The notes: a model not told the origin generated them from the letters alone. 36,253 bases of DNA from Planctomycetota bacterium (GCA_016209705.1 JACQVR010000035.1:1-36253), one strand, 5' to 3'. Shown: positions 26,311-35,130, counted from the stretch's first letter. Numbers and translations are program-made.

Positions 26311-26352
26311 GGAATAAAACACCCCGCGGCTTGCCGCGGGGTGTTTTATTCC
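26311..26352 (-). terminator. 20-bp perfect hairpin between the two permease genes
   Basis: A perfect 20-bp inverted repeat (26311-26330 / 26333-26352) with a 2-base loop. Its core is CCCCGCGGC/GCCGCGGGG flanked by AAAACA/TGTTTT, so it looks terminator-like in either direction. It contains the stop codon of the DppB-like gene and ends one base before the ATG of the DppC-like gene. A strong hairpin here should reduce read-through or block ribosome access to the downstream gene. Attenuation or mRNA processing is inferred. Confidence 0.75.
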
Positions 26353-27794
26353 AGCCTCAGTCGCGGGTCGGCGACCGCGTAGAGGATATCCGCCACCATG
26401 TTTCCGACCACGACCATCGACGTGGCGATGAACGTGATGCCCGACAGCACGAACACGTCCCGCCCGCGGATCGCCTGGATCGCTTCCCGACCCATGCCCG
26501 GCCACGAAAAGATCGTCTCGATGATGACGGAGCCCGACACGAGGAACGGCAGGCTGAGGCCGAACAGCGTGATGACGGGCAGGAGGGCGTTGCGCATCGC
26601 GTGCTTCCAGATCACGGTGCGCCACGGCAGTCCCTTCGCTTGCGCCGTGCGGACGTAGTCCTGATGGATCACCTCGAGCAGCGCCGAGCGCTGGAAGCGC
26701 GCCGTGGCCGCCGCGGGCCCGATGCCCAGCACCAGGGCCGGCAGCACCATGTGCTCGAGAAGATCCAGGAGCCCCCGTTCTCCCACGCCGTGCATGCCTT
26801 CCGCCGGCAGCCACTTCAAATGCACGGCGAACAGCAGCATCAACATCAATCCCAGCCAGAAGCCGGGCATCGAGTAGACGAACAACGCTCCGACCGTGAC
26901 GGCATGGTCGAGCTTCGTGTTCTGTCGGACGGCGGAGAGGACTCCGATGAGGATCCCGATGAGGAAGTCGAGAAAGAGGGCCGCGACGGCCAGCAGGGCG
27001 GTATTGAACAGGGGGCGCGCGAGATACGACACGACCGGCTGCTTGTTGAGGATCGACGTGCCGAGATCGAACGTCGGCCCACCCCCCTCGAGGGGTTCCG
27101 CAGGGATCAGAATCTCCGCGTCGCCCACCCGATAGCGGCCCGGCTCGAGGGCCCCGGATTCATACCGTCCGCCTACGCCGCGTTTCACAACGAGCGGAGC
27201 GCCATCTTCCCCGCGCAGCACGAGCTCGTCGGGCGCCGTCTCCAGCGTCGGCTCCGCTCGTACCTGACCCCCCTCGGCCTCCAGCGTCACGCCTTCGGTG
27301 ACCAGCCTGGTTTTACCTTCGCCGACGAGCAGGACCTTATGGCCGATGAGATATTTCCCGCGCGCGATGGGCGCGGCGGAGTACGTGCCGTCCGGCCGCC
27401 GGATCAGGCGCACATCTCCCGACCCGAAATCGCGGCGGCTGCGTTCGTCCGGCGCCAGGACGATTTCCGGCGGCGGTTCCTGCGCTCGCGCGCGGATGCG
27501 GTTCTTTCCGCCGCGGCTGAAGACTTCGATCTCGAAGCCCGCGGCCTCGGTGTCCAGGACATCGGCATCCGCCCAGAGCAGCTTGCGCAGGTGGATGAAA
27601 TAGCGGACGGCGACCGGCTTGTCGTAGCCCCACTTCGCTCGGAGGCGCTCGATGTCCTCCTTTTGCATCTTGGGGTTTTCGAGATTCTGGAAGGGATCGC
27701 CGGGCGCGAGGTTGGCGGCGAAGAACGTGAGCGTGTAAACGCCCCACACGATCAGGAGACCCATCGCCAGGCGGCGGACGATATAGGCGTGCAC
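26346..27794 (-). CDS. ABC peptide-type permease, DppB/OppB family, with periplasmic insertion
   Basis: A 482-residue permease; the family norm is about 310-340. The N-terminus IVRRLAMGLLIVWGVYTLTFFAANLAPGDP is classic DppB. Instead of a short loop, a roughly 170-residue Gly/Glu/Arg-rich beta-type region (about 75-245: FEIEVFSRGGKNRIRARAQ, YLIGHKVLLVGEGKTRLV, RYRVGDAEILIPAEPL) is inserted before the second membrane helix. The rest is canonical, including the EAA loop (DYVRTAQAKGLPWRTVIWKHAMRNALLP) and the end GNMVADILYAVADPRLRLE. Together with the insertion in the DppC-like partner this suggests a specialised periplasmic face. Confidence 0.9.
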   Translation of the reverse strand: MHAYIVRRLAMGLLIVWGVYTLTFFAANLAPGDPFQNLENPKMQKEDIERLRAKWGYDKPVAVRYFIHLRKLLWADADVLDTEAAGFEIEVFSRGGKNRIRARAQEPPPEIVLAPDERSRRDFGSGDVRLIRRPDGTYSAAPIARGKYLIGHKVLLVGEGKTRLVTEGVTLEAEGGQVRAEPTLETAPDELVLRGEDGAPLVVKRGVGGRYESGALEPGRYRVGDAEILIPAEPLEGGGPTFDLGTSILNKQPVVSYLARPLFNTALLAVAALFLDFLIGILIGVLSAVRQNTKLDHAVTVGALFVYSMPGFWLGLMLMLLFAVHLKWLPAEGMHGVGERGLLDLLEHMVLPALVLGIGPAAATARFQRSALLEVIHQDYVRTAQAKGLPWRTVIWKHAMRNALLPVITLFGLSLPFLVSGSVIIETIFSWPGMGREAIQAIRGRDVFVLSGITFIATSMVVVGNMVADILYAVADPRLRLE

Positions 27795-27910
27795 GGTCGG
27801 GTATCCTCTTTGGGGCTTCCTGATTCGAGTTCCCGGAGGAGTCGCCCCTCGACTGCGCTCGGGGCAGGGAGTTCACGGAGAGAAGAAGTACCACGGAGAC
27901 ACGTAGGCAC

Positions 27911-28059
27911 GGAGAAAAATCTGGGGGATGTGGAGATTGCTGGAGATTTGGAGATCGAAAGGAGTCCGATGAAACTACCTCTCCAAAAATATCTCCCTAT
28001 CTCCCCCCTATCTGCCTATCTCCTTAAAATGATCTTCTACGTGCCTCCAGTGTCTCCGT
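27911..28059. repeat. Long ATCTCC-type palindromic intergenic repeat (copy 1)
   Basis: Between the binding-protein and permease genes (gap 27795-28101). GGAGAT units on the left (TGTGGAGATTGCTGGAGATT) face ATATCTCCCTATCTCC on the right around a centre with AAGGAGTCCGATGAAACTAC. It is flanked by CACGGAGA/TCTCCGTG words. Read on the other strand it aligns along about 145 bases with 34445-34590. No gene is seen in this 307-base gap. The repeat's role is unknown. Confidence 0.7.
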
Positions 28060-28101
28060 GGTTGGTTTTCTCCGCGCGCTCCGATTCCTCGGCGGCCTCG
28101 C

Positions 28102-29838
28102 CTATTTGTAGCGCTGCTTCTCCTTCGGCACCCACCATTCGTGCAGATTGTCGGTATAGCGCAGCGACGTGACGTTGACATTGACGAAACGGGCGTCGAC
28201 GGCCACGAGCCCGCGCGGCTCGTACAGCATCGTATAAGGCTGGTCGCGATCCAGGATCTCCTGGAACTCGTCCCACAACGGCTTCGCCTTCTGGAAATCG
28301 CTCATCACCCGGGCCGTGTCGATGATCTCGTCCACCCGTGGATCCGCGTAATTCACATAGTTGAACCGGCCTTCGGCGGCCGTCGAGTGCCAGATCGGCT
28401 TGTTGTCCACCTTGGTGGCCACGAACCAGCCTCCCACGTAGGCTTGGAACTGGTGCTTCTTGAGCTGCGTGGACATCTGATTGAAATCGATGAGGCGGAT
28501 GTCCATCGCGACGCCGATTTTCTTCAGGTCCGACTGGATGTATTCGCACATTTGCCGCCGGACGTCGTTGCCGGCGTTGGTGATCATCGTGAACCGGAGC
28601 GGCTTTCCGTCCTTCTCATAAATGTCGTCGGCGCCTTTCGTCCAACCCGCCTCCTCCAGGAGCTTGCGGGCCTGTTCGGGATCGTACGGCAAGGGCCGGA
28701 TCTTCTTGTGGCTGGCCCACATGGATGAAATGATCGCCGGTCCGGCGACCTGGGCATAGCCGTAGAAAATGGACTCGACGATGTTCTCGCGGTCGATGGC
28801 GAGCGTCATGGCGCGGCGCACGCGGGCGTCGTCGAACGGCCATTCCTTGCAATTCCATCCGGCGTATCCGTAGGCGCGCGAGACGTAGGTGAACAAGTTC
28901 AGGTGGCCCGCATTCAGGACGCGGCGCGCTTCCTGGGGCGTGACGCCGCGCATGGCGTCGAGGTCCTTCGCCAGCAGCGTGTTGATCTGGGTGCGCATGT
29001 CGCCCAGGACGCGGAAGATCGCCTTCTCGAGATACGGCTTGCCGTCTTCCCAGTACTTCGGATTGCGGACCAGCGTCACTTCCTGGTTGGGGGTATAGCT
29101 TTGAAGCTGCCACGGCCCGCCGCAGACTTTCGCCTGCTCCTCCCACCGCCCGTGCGTCTGCCATTTCTCGAACGGCACCTGGCCGAACGCGTGCTTGGGA
29201 AGCACCTGCACGTCGTTGATGTCCATGAGCTGGTAGGGGTAACTCTCGGCGTAGCGCACGGTGAATTCGCGCGGATCGTGGATCTCGATGTCCGTGATGA
29301 AATCCACGATGCTCGCCGAGACCCAGGCGACGTCGGGGTGCTTGGCCGCCTGCCATGAGAATCGGACGTCCTCCGAGGTGATGGCCCGGCCGTCGCTCCA
29401 GGAGCACTCCCGCAGCTTGAAGCGGATCGACCGGCCGTCGTCGCCGAACGTCCAGGACTCCGCGATCTGGGGCTCGAACGAGGGAGGATGGAGATAGTAG
29501 TTCGGTTGTTCGGTCATGAGGCGCGGAAAGATCAGATCGTGGATTTCGGCGGCGTCGGCGGAAGAAGAGACGAACGGGTTGAACGAATCGATGTCGCCCA
29601 GAAGGGCCAAGACGGCCGTGTCGCCGCGTTCCGGCTTGGCGCCGGGCGGAGCGGGCTTGAACGCGAAGGTCGTCTCGCCGCGGATTTCGGCGCCGGGGGG
29701 CTCCGGCTTCTTCGGCTGGCCGGGCGCGTCCGGAGCGGCCTGGGGTTTCGTGGCGGGAGCGGCCGGCGGCTCGCTTTTCCCGCACGAGGCGAGGGCCAGA
29801 AGCACGGAGAGGGCGGTTGCGAGTTTGAAGGTCTTCAT
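28102..29838 (-). CDS. Family 5 extracellular solute-binding lipoprotein (DppA/OppA-like)
   Basis: A 578-residue binding protein for peptide/nickel-type ABC import. The start is at MKTFKLATALSVLLALASC (29838), with lipobox LASC for lipid anchoring and a Pro/Ala-rich linker. The SBP_bac_5 domain has LLGDIDSFNPFVSSSADAAEI, PQIAESWTFGDDGRSIRFKLRE, GRAITSEDVRFSW, GGPWQLQSYTPNQEVTLVRNPKYW and DDARVRRAMTLAIDRENIVESIFYG. It ends HEWWVPKEKQRYK. First gene of the importer, followed by the repeat-containing gap and then the two permease genes. The substrate is unknown. Confidence 0.93.
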   Translation of the reverse strand: MKTFKLATALSVLLALASCGKSEPPAAPATKPQAAPDAPGQPKKPEPPGAEIRGETTFAFKPAPPGAKPERGDTAVLALLGDIDSFNPFVSSSADAAEIHDLIFPRLMTEQPNYYLHPPSFEPQIAESWTFGDDGRSIRFKLRECSWSDGRAITSEDVRFSWQAAKHPDVAWVSASIVDFITDIEIHDPREFTVRYAESYPYQLMDINDVQVLPKHAFGQVPFEKWQTHGRWEEQAKVCGGPWQLQSYTPNQEVTLVRNPKYWEDGKPYLEKAIFRVLGDMRTQINTLLAKDLDAMRGVTPQEARRVLNAGHLNLFTYVSRAYGYAGWNCKEWPFDDARVRRAMTLAIDRENIVESIFYGYAQVAGPAIISSMWASHKKIRPLPYDPEQARKLLEEAGWTKGADDIYEKDGKPLRFTMITNAGNDVRRQMCEYIQSDLKKIGVAMDIRLIDFNQMSTQLKKHQFQAYVGGWFVATKVDNKPIWHSTAAEGRFNYVNYADPRVDEIIDTARVMSDFQKAKPLWDEFQEILDRDQPYTMLYEPRGLVAVDARFVNVNVTSLRYTDNLHEWWVPKEKQRYK

Positions 29839-29926
29839 GGCCCCATGTGTATTCCTCGGCCGCAACGGAGTCAAGCAGAAGCGATTCGCCTTTACCTTCG
29901 CGCCCCCCCAGAGGTGCCGAGAAGAT

Positions 29927-30649
29927 TCAGGCCATCGGCGCCTCCGCCGTGATGACGCCCCAGATCCAGTTACGCCAGACGCAATCGACGTTCGCGAAGC
30001 CGGCCTGCTCGAGAAGACGGAAGTGCTCGGCGAGCGGCGTGTAATGGTCGTGTGCGGCCGCGTGATCCAGAAGGCTGCGCACTTCCGCTCTGGTGCAATT
30101 TCCGGGGAGGCGGCAGAATTCGAGCCAGCGCTCCCAGTTCAGCGCGTGGTTCGCCTCCGTCCCGCCTCGAAGCTGATCCGCGAAGCGCAGCGTGCCGTTT
30201 GTTCGCAGCAGGCGGCGAAGGACGCGATAGAGCGACGCCTTGTCGCGGACGTGGTGGAGACTGATGCTCGATATGATGAGGTCGAACGATTCCGGCTCGA
30301 AGTCGACGTCCTCGAAGCGCGCGGCCACGAACGTCGCCCGGCGCGGGGCCAATCGAGCTTCCGTGAGCGCCAGCATTTCGGGGGCGGCGTCCACGAGGAC
30401 CAGCCGTGCCTCGGGGTATTTCTTCGCGATCCGCAGCGTGAGGTTTCCCGTGCCGCAGCCGAGTTCGAGGATGGACGCCGCCCGGGGCGGGAGGTAGTCC
30501 ATGAGGCGCTCCATCATCTCGTCGTAGCGGGGCACCGCCCGCCGGATCAGCGAATCATATTCTTCGGCCATGGCTCCGAAGTATTCCGGCGCGCTCCGCT
30601 TTGCACTGTCAACGTGCAAAACTTTCGCGTGACGCGAATATTTTTTCAT
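29927..30649 (-). CDS. Class I SAM-dependent methyltransferase
   Basis: About 240 residues starting at MKKYSRHAK; an alternative ATG lies at 30673. Motif I is ASILELGCGTGNLTLRIA, followed by the acidic ribose-binding residue in ARLVLVDAAPEML, motif II/III in FDLIISSISLHHVRDKASLYRVLRRLL and RFADQLRGG. The C-terminal ending is HYTPLAEHFRLLEQAGFANVDCVWRNWIWGV. The pattern resembles UbiE/tRNA-cmo5U-type small-molecule or tRNA methyltransferases; the substrate is unknown. It sits downstream of a GTCC palindrome. Confidence 0.88.
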   Translation of the reverse strand: MKKYSRHAKVLHVDSAKRSAPEYFGAMAEEYDSLIRRAVPRYDEMMERLMDYLPPRAASILELGCGTGNLTLRIAKKYPEARLVLVDAAPEMLALTEARLAPRRATFVAARFEDVDFEPESFDLIISSISLHHVRDKASLYRVLRRLLRTNGTLRFADQLRGGTEANHALNWERWLEFCRLPGNCTRAEVRSLLDHAAAHDHYTPLAEHFRLLEQAGFANVDCVWRNWIWGVITAEAPMA

Positions 30650-30675
30650 AAGGACGCTCAAAGAAGATGCCATGA

Positions 30676-30757
30676 AGTCCACGGTCCATAGTCCAGGGTC
30701 CAGAGTCCCTCGAATCGAGGGCCAGACTTCGGACTCTGGACTATGGACTCCGGACTC
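30676..30757. repeat. GTCC/GGAC palindromic intergenic repeat
   Basis: Left arm words AGTCCACGGTCCATAGTCC and CCAGAGTCC are answered by GGACTCTGGACTATGGACT on the right around CCTCGAATCGAGG, giving a long imperfect hairpin upstream of the methyltransferase gene. It shares words with 24940-24985. Confidence 0.65.
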
Positions 30758-30818
30758 CCGGCGCGGCGAACACCAGCGTGGAATAAATTTGGGTTGTGGC
30801 TTCGCCGCGCTGGGTCCT

Positions 30819-32378
30819 TCATGAGAGAAACTCCCGCAGCTTGGCCAGCAAGGAGGTCGGCGTGATGGGCTTCTCGATGAACATCCTTCCGGGCTCCAAC
30901 GGCTCGCGGGGAAAGATCGCTTCATCCGCGTATCCCGACATGTACGCGACCTTCAAGGACGGGCGAAGCGACAGAATCCGTTCCGCCAGCTTGCGGCCGT
31001 CCATCTTGGGCAGGACCATGTCCGTCAGAAGCAAATGTATATCGCCCCGGTATTGTTCGCAACGCGCTACCGCCTCGTCGACGTCGCCCGCTTCCAACAC
31101 CGTGTAGCCTTCCTTCTCCAGCACCCGCTGGATCAGTTTTCGAACGGCGGCCTCATCCTCCACCACGAGGATCGTTTCCGTTCCCCGGCGCGGGGCCGCC
31201 ACGGCGGCGCCGGCCGCAGCCGGGACGGCGGCCTGCGGAGAACGCGGCAGGTACACCTTGAAGGTGGTGCCGCGACCCGGTTCGCTGTAGACCCAGATGT
31301 TGCCCCCGCTTTGCTTGACGATGCCGTAGACCGTGGACAGGCCCAGGCCGGTGCCTTTTCCCAAGGCCTTTGTGGTGAAAAACGGCTCGAAGATCTTGGC
31401 CCTTGTCTCGGCGTCCATGCCCGTCCCGGTATCGGTCATCGCGATCATCACGTGCGGGCCGGGACGCGCGTCGGGATGGGCGCGCGCGTACTCCTCGTCG
31501 AGTTCGACGTGGGCGGTCTCGAGAATCAGCTTTCCGCCGTGGGGCATGGCGTCGCGGGCGTTCACGGCCAGGTTCAAGATGATCTGGTCGAGTTGCCCGG
31601 GGTCGAACGTCACCGGTTCCAGATGGGGCCTCAACTTCGTGATGAGTTCGATGTCTTCCCCGATGATCCTCCGGAGGATCTTGTCCATGTGGTCCACGAC
31701 CGTGTTCACGTCGAGAATCTTGGGCTGGAGGATCTGTTTGCGGCTGAACGCCAGAAGCTGGCGGGTGAGGGAGGAGGCTTTCTCGCCGGCGTGGCGGATT
31801 TGCTGGAGGATTTCTCGCGCGCTCGGCTCGTCCAGCGTCCCCGAGAGGAGCATTTCGCTGTACCCGTTGATGACCGTCAGAAGATTGTTGAAGTCGTGGG
31901 CCACGCCTCCCGCCAGCCTGCCGATCGCTTCCATCTTTTGCGACTGCTCGATCGCCTTTTGGGCCGAGATGTCCACCGAGAGGACCAGGATGCCCATCGG
32001 AACGGCATTGATGCGCAGATCGAACCACGCCTTGCGCCCGTCCGGATAGGTGAATTGATTGACCATCTGCTGCGGCGCGCGCTCCGCCATGCAGCGTTCC
32101 ATCAGCCGGAAGACGTCCGTCCGCTCGATGCCCGGGTACATGTCGACCATCTTTTGGCCGGTCAGTTCCTCCCGTGGCCGCCGGCCATGGGCGGCCGCCG
32201 CCCTGTTGAGGTAGAGATAGCGCCAATCGAAATCGATGATTTGGATTCCCTCGAACATGTTCTCGAAGAGGGCTCGGAGCCAGGCGTCGAGGTCGTGCAG
32301 TCCCACCAACGCTTCCAGTTCGGATACGCGCCGGCGCAACTGTTGGGAATCCAGCGCGGCATCGTCTTCGGCGTTCAT
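30819..32378 (-). CDS. Hybrid sensor histidine kinase (PAS-HisKA-HATPase-REC)
   Basis: A 519-residue cytosolic kinase without membrane segments. A short N-terminal coiled coil is followed by a PAS domain at about 32-140 ([25 protein letters not shown]). The HisKA H-box has His161 in [19 protein letters not shown]. The ATPase has N-box [17 protein letters not shown]1 MTDTGTGMD and G2 [23 protein letters not shown]-terminal receiver has acidic pocket [11 protein letters not shown], phospho-Asp in [13 protein letters not shown] and Lys in IEKPITP. Start 32378 is preceded by TATAAT and no leader. It is divergent from a surface-protein gene that it may control. A second, broken copy is at 34470-35123. 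Confidence 0.93.
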   Translation of the reverse strand: MNAEDDAALDSQQLRRRVSELEALVGLHDLDAWLRALFENMFEGIQIIDFDWRYLYLNRAAAAHGRRPREELTGQKMVDMYPGIERTDVFRLMERCMAERAPQQMVNQFTYPDGRKAWFDLRINAVPMGILVLSVDISAQKAIEQSQKMEAIGRLAGGVAHDFNNLLTVINGYSEMLLSGTLDEPSAREILQQIRHAGEKASSLTRQLLAFSRKQILQPKILDVNTVVDHMDKILRRIIGEDIELITKLRPHLEPVTFDPGQLDQIILNLAVNARDAMPHGGKLILETAHVELDEEYARAHPDARPGPHVMIAMTDTGTGMDAETRAKIFEPFFTTKALGKGTGLGLSTVYGIVKQSGGNIWVYSEPGRGTTFKVYLPRSPQAAVPAAAGAAVAAPRRGTETILVVEDEAAVRKLIQRVLEKEGYTVLEAGDVDEAVARCEQYRGDIHLLLTDMVLPKMDGRKLAERILSLRPSLKVAYMSGYADEAIFPREPLEPGRMFIEKPITPTSLLAKLREFLS

Positions 32379-32385
32379 GGCGGCG

Positions 32386-32414
32386 ATTATAGCTCCGCCG
32401 GCGCTCCGTCCCAA
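32386..32414 (-). promoter_or_regulatory. Leaderless promoter of the hybrid kinase
   Basis: On the minus strand TTGGGA (32414-32409), a 17-base spacer and a perfect TATAAT (32391-32386) are followed by seven bases and the ATG, so transcription should begin at or next to the start codon. The duplicate at 35131-35159 keeps TATAAT and the same spacing. Confidence 0.7.
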
Positions 32415-32471
32415 GGCGGCAAACCCATGATTTAGATATAGTGCTTTGCAACGGGTCCGGCAGGCGGCCCG

Positions 32472-32502
32472 TCTGGTCTACTCGCTATTTTTGATCTGGA
32501 CC
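32472..32502. promoter_or_regulatory. 31-nt motif TCTGGTCTA...TGGACC, copy 1
   Basis: Begins TCTGGTCTA and ends CTGGACC with an A/T-rich middle. It lies in the 345-base divergent gap between kinase and surface-protein genes. Two copies of the same length are found in the duplicated gap (35160-35190 and 35218-35248). It is followed by GGGGTGCCGG and a downstream GGCACCA, a possible short stem conserved in both gaps. The rest of this gap shows only a short ORF with an SD (ATG 32641). Confidence 0.6.
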
Positions 32503-32723
32503 ATCATCGGGGTGCCGGCCATGGGTAGCATAGTGAGGCACCATAGAGCGGGGACGGTGTCTCCCTGACTACGCGCGAAGACGGCTTCGAATGATGGATT
32601 GGAGCCGTTCGCGCGCATCACAAAACAGGGAGGTTTCACAATGCGTCGTCTGGTGCCCAACTTGATTAAATATCAACCCTGCGTGTGCTGTTGTTTAGGA
32701 AGAGAATCCATGGGAGGCTGGGT

Positions 32724-34421
32724 ATGGAGCACCTTAGAAGGGGCAAGGGCCCGGGGCTGCCCAGTATCTTGTTCATTGCCGCTTCGATCGGCGCGGCGGC
32801 GTTGACGTCGCCAGGACCGAGTCTCGGCGCCGCGGCGCCCGAACGACCGATGCGCCGCGTCACCACGGGCGGACCGGACACCTACGGATACCGATTCATC
32901 GACAACATTAATGAAGCGGCGGGGCCATCCTTCGACGACCTGTCACAGGATATCTCGACCACCGGCACTCTCTTGGGGATAAGCGGCGACGAATCGTCCA
33001 CTTCATTCACCCTTCCCATGTTGATTCGATTCTACGGGCAGAATTGGGGAACAGCCCCCAGCGGATCCGGAGTCACGGTGGTTTCCGCCAATATCGGAGT
33101 CAGCAGCAATTGCTTTCTTCAACTGCTGGGGACGGGTCAGGCGGCCAGCGCGGGACCGTGGAGCAACACCACGCTGCCCGCGTCATCGGGAAACTTCACG
33201 CCCGGCGGATTCATCGCCGTGCTCTGGGATGACGGGAGCGGGGACGGAAACGCCAGCGCTCGGTGGGAAATTGTCGGGACGGCGCCGAATCGCCGCCTGA
33301 TCGTGCAGTGGACCAACTGGGCTTTTTTCGGGTCCGGCGGAGATATGACCCTACAGGCCCAGATCACCGAGAGCGACGGCGTGCGGGAAAGCGATATTTA
33401 TCTCGTCTACCAGAACATTGATAACTCTAGAGAGGGAGGGGACAGTGCCACCATCGGGATTCAAGCGCCGAACGCCACATCCTATCTCCAGTACTCGTAC
33501 AATACCGCCAACTCCACGACGCCGGATACAAGCACGACACCGCCCACTCCGCGGGTCATGCGGTTCTATGCCGGTCAGCCTCCGAATCCTCCCACGGGCC
33601 TGCTTCAGGCGGCCGAGGCCGGCGGCCCGGCCTGGCCGGTCAACTTCATCAGCGACGCCACGGTGTACTTGCGAGGCACGGTGACCGATCCGGATACCGG
33701 CGACCGCGTGGGCCTGGAGGTGGAGGTCCTGCCTTCCGGCACCCCGTTCCAGACTGACGTGACGGGTGACACCGCTAGAACGGCGCCGGCGGACCTTGTG
33801 CTGAACGGAGGCGAACCCGAGGCGCTTTACACCTTCACGGGCTCGCCGTTCGGGAGCGGCGAATATCACTGGCGTGCGAGAAGCTTTGACGCGAACGGCA
33901 ATACGTCGGCCTGGGCGACCTACGATCCGGCGGCGACCCACATCCGGGTGGATCTGGATCCTCCCACGATCCCGGAAGCGGTCTATCCGCTCCAGGACAG
34001 AAAGGTTTCGGCCGGCGGTGATCGGTTCGTATGGCTCCTGTCCGAAGATGTCGGGCCGCCGGGGCCGATCAAATACGAGTTTGAAGCGGATAACAGCGAA
34101 TCATTTACAAACCTGCCGGTGGCCGATTTCGCTATTGATGAGACGCGGGGCATCCTGGTATTGCCCCTCTCTCGCGACCCTTTCTTCTGGCATGTTCGCG
34201 CCATCGATCGGGCCGGCAACGCCAGCCCGTGGAGTCCGACGATCCGCTTCTTTACCAAGGGCGATGACGGGATCGACCACGCGGCCGGCGACGCCCCCGA
34301 CAACTCGGCCGGATGCTCGGCGGGCCAGGGGCAAGCTTCGAACGGGGCGCTCCTCCTGCTGGGACTCCTCGCGGTCGCCGGCGTGAGAATCTCGCTGGCG
34401 CGTCGCGTGCCGCAGGAGTAG
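32724..34421 (+). CDS. Exported surface protein with Ig-like modules and CTERM tail (copy A)
   Basis: A 565-residue exported protein. ATG 32724 has GGGAGG seven bases upstream, and the same arrangement occurs in copy B. A signal segment (LPSILFIAASIGAAALTSPGPSLGA) is followed by a roughly 230-residue beta-rich domain (GPDTYGYRFIDN, VLWDDGSGDGNASARWEIVG, RLIVQWTNW, IGIQAPNATSYLQYSYN). Two Ig/Fn3-like modules follow (PPNPPTGLLQAAEAGG ... VYLRGTVTDPDTGDRVGLEVEV; HIRVDLDPPTIPEAVYPLQD ... FFWHVRAIDRAGN). The C-terminus DNSAGCSAGQGQ + LLLLGLLAVAGV + SLARR is a MYXO-CTERM-like sorting signal. It is divergent from the kinase. Function is unknown; an adhesin or sheath-type role is inferred. Confidence 0.85.
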   Translation: MEHLRRGKGPGLPSILFIAASIGAAALTSPGPSLGAAAPERPMRRVTTGGPDTYGYRFIDNINEAAGPSFDDLSQDISTTGTLLGISGDESSTSFTLPMLIRFYGQNWGTAPSGSGVTVVSANIGVSSNCFLQLLGTGQAASAGPWSNTTLPASSGNFTPGGFIAVLWDDGSGDGNASARWEIVGTAPNRRLIVQWTNWAFFGSGGDMTLQAQITESDGVRESDIYLVYQNIDNSREGGDSATIGIQAPNATSYLQYSYNTANSTTPDTSTTPPTPRVMRFYAGQPPNPPTGLLQAAEAGGPAWPVNFISDATVYLRGTVTDPDTGDRVGLEVEVLPSGTPFQTDVTGDTARTAPADLVLNGGEPEALYTFTGSPFGSGEYHWRARSFDANGNTSAWATYDPAATHIRVDLDPPTIPEAVYPLQDRKVSAGGDRFVWLLSEDVGPPGPIKYEFEADNSESFTNLPVADFAIDETRGILVLPLSRDPFFWHVRAIDRAGNASPWSPTIRFFTKGDDGIDHAAGDAPDNSAGCSAGQGQASNGALLLLGLLAVAGVRISLARRVPQE

Positions 34422-34444
34422 ACGAGCGCCAGGAGGAGCCTGAG

Positions 34445-34590
34445 TTCACGGAGACACGGAGAAGATTTTTTAGGGGAGATATCGAGATCGGGGAGATAGG
34501 GAGATATTTTGTAGAGGTAGTTTCGTCGGACTCCTTCCGATCTCCATATCTCCGGCAATCTCCACATCCCCCGAATTTTTCTCCGTAGGA
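34445..34590. repeat. Long ATCTCC-type palindromic intergenic repeat (copy 2, inverted)
   Basis: Reverse complement of the element at 27911-28059, including the AAGGAGTCCGA-GAAACTACCTCT centre and the flanking CACGGAGACACGGAG words. It lies between surface protein A and the truncated kinase, and the kinase homology stops a few bases beyond it (34612), so the element marks the truncation point. Confidence 0.7.
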
Positions 34591-35123
34591 GATCCGGAGA
34601 TAGGGGGGAGATGGGGAAAGATCGCGTCATCCGCGTATCCCGACATGTACGCGACCTTCAAGGACGGGCGAAGCGACAGAATCCGTTCCGCCAGCTTGCG
34701 GCCGTCCATCTTGGGCAGGACCATGTCCGTCAGAAGCAAGTGTATATCTCCCCGATAGCGCTCGCAATGCGCGACCGCCTCGTCGACGTCACCCGCTTCC
34801 AACACCGTGTAGCCTTCCTTCTCCAGCACCCGCTGGATCAGTTTTCGAACGGCGGCCTCGTCTTCCACCACGAGGATCGTTTCCGTTCCCCGCCGCGGCG
34901 CCGCGGCGACCGCGCCGGCCGCAGCCGGAACGGCGGCCTGCGGGGAACGCGGCAGGTACACTTTGAAGGTGGTGCCGCGACCCGGTTCGCTGTAGACCCA
35001 GATGTTGCCCCCGCTTTGCTTGACGATGCCGTAGACCGTGGACAAGCCCAGGCCGGTGCCTTTTCCGAGGCCCTTCGTGGTGAAGAACGGCTCGAAGATT
35101 CTGGCCTTCGTCTCGGCGTCCAT
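34470..35123 (-). pseudogene. Truncated duplicate of the hybrid kinase (half ATPase + REC)
   Basis: From ATG 35123 the frame reads [27 protein letters not shown], nearly identical to the second half of the kinase at 30819-32378, through the receiver ([13 protein letters not shown]) to [15 protein letters not shown], HisKA and the ATPase N-box are gone: the original start codon and promoter are joined directly to the internal Met of GMDAET. The end is also lost, running into the ATCTCC repeat from 34611 down, so the REC Lys helix is missing. It could still be transcribed from its intact TATAAT. Residues after about 171 are not kinase-derived. Confidence 0.85.
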
Positions 35124-35130
35124 GGGTGCG

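Noticed and set aside
27911..28059. ATCTCC repeat as a CRISPR array
   Set aside because: Units are short, degenerate and palindromic about a centre, with no regularly spaced unique spacers and no cas genes nearby.
25254..28172. 972-codon plus-strand open frame over the permease genes
   Set aside because: Composition is His/Arg/Gln-rich, as expected of an antisense shadow in GC-rich DNA; the minus strand encodes clear Dpp-type permeases.
32641..32805. Short ORF with good SD (GGGAGG) and a Cys cluster (CVCCC) upstream of surface gene A
   Set aside because: It overlaps the real start at 32724 in another frame, is not conserved in the copy B gap, and its second half is an out-of-frame reading of the signal peptide region. 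A leader-peptide role cannot be excluded.
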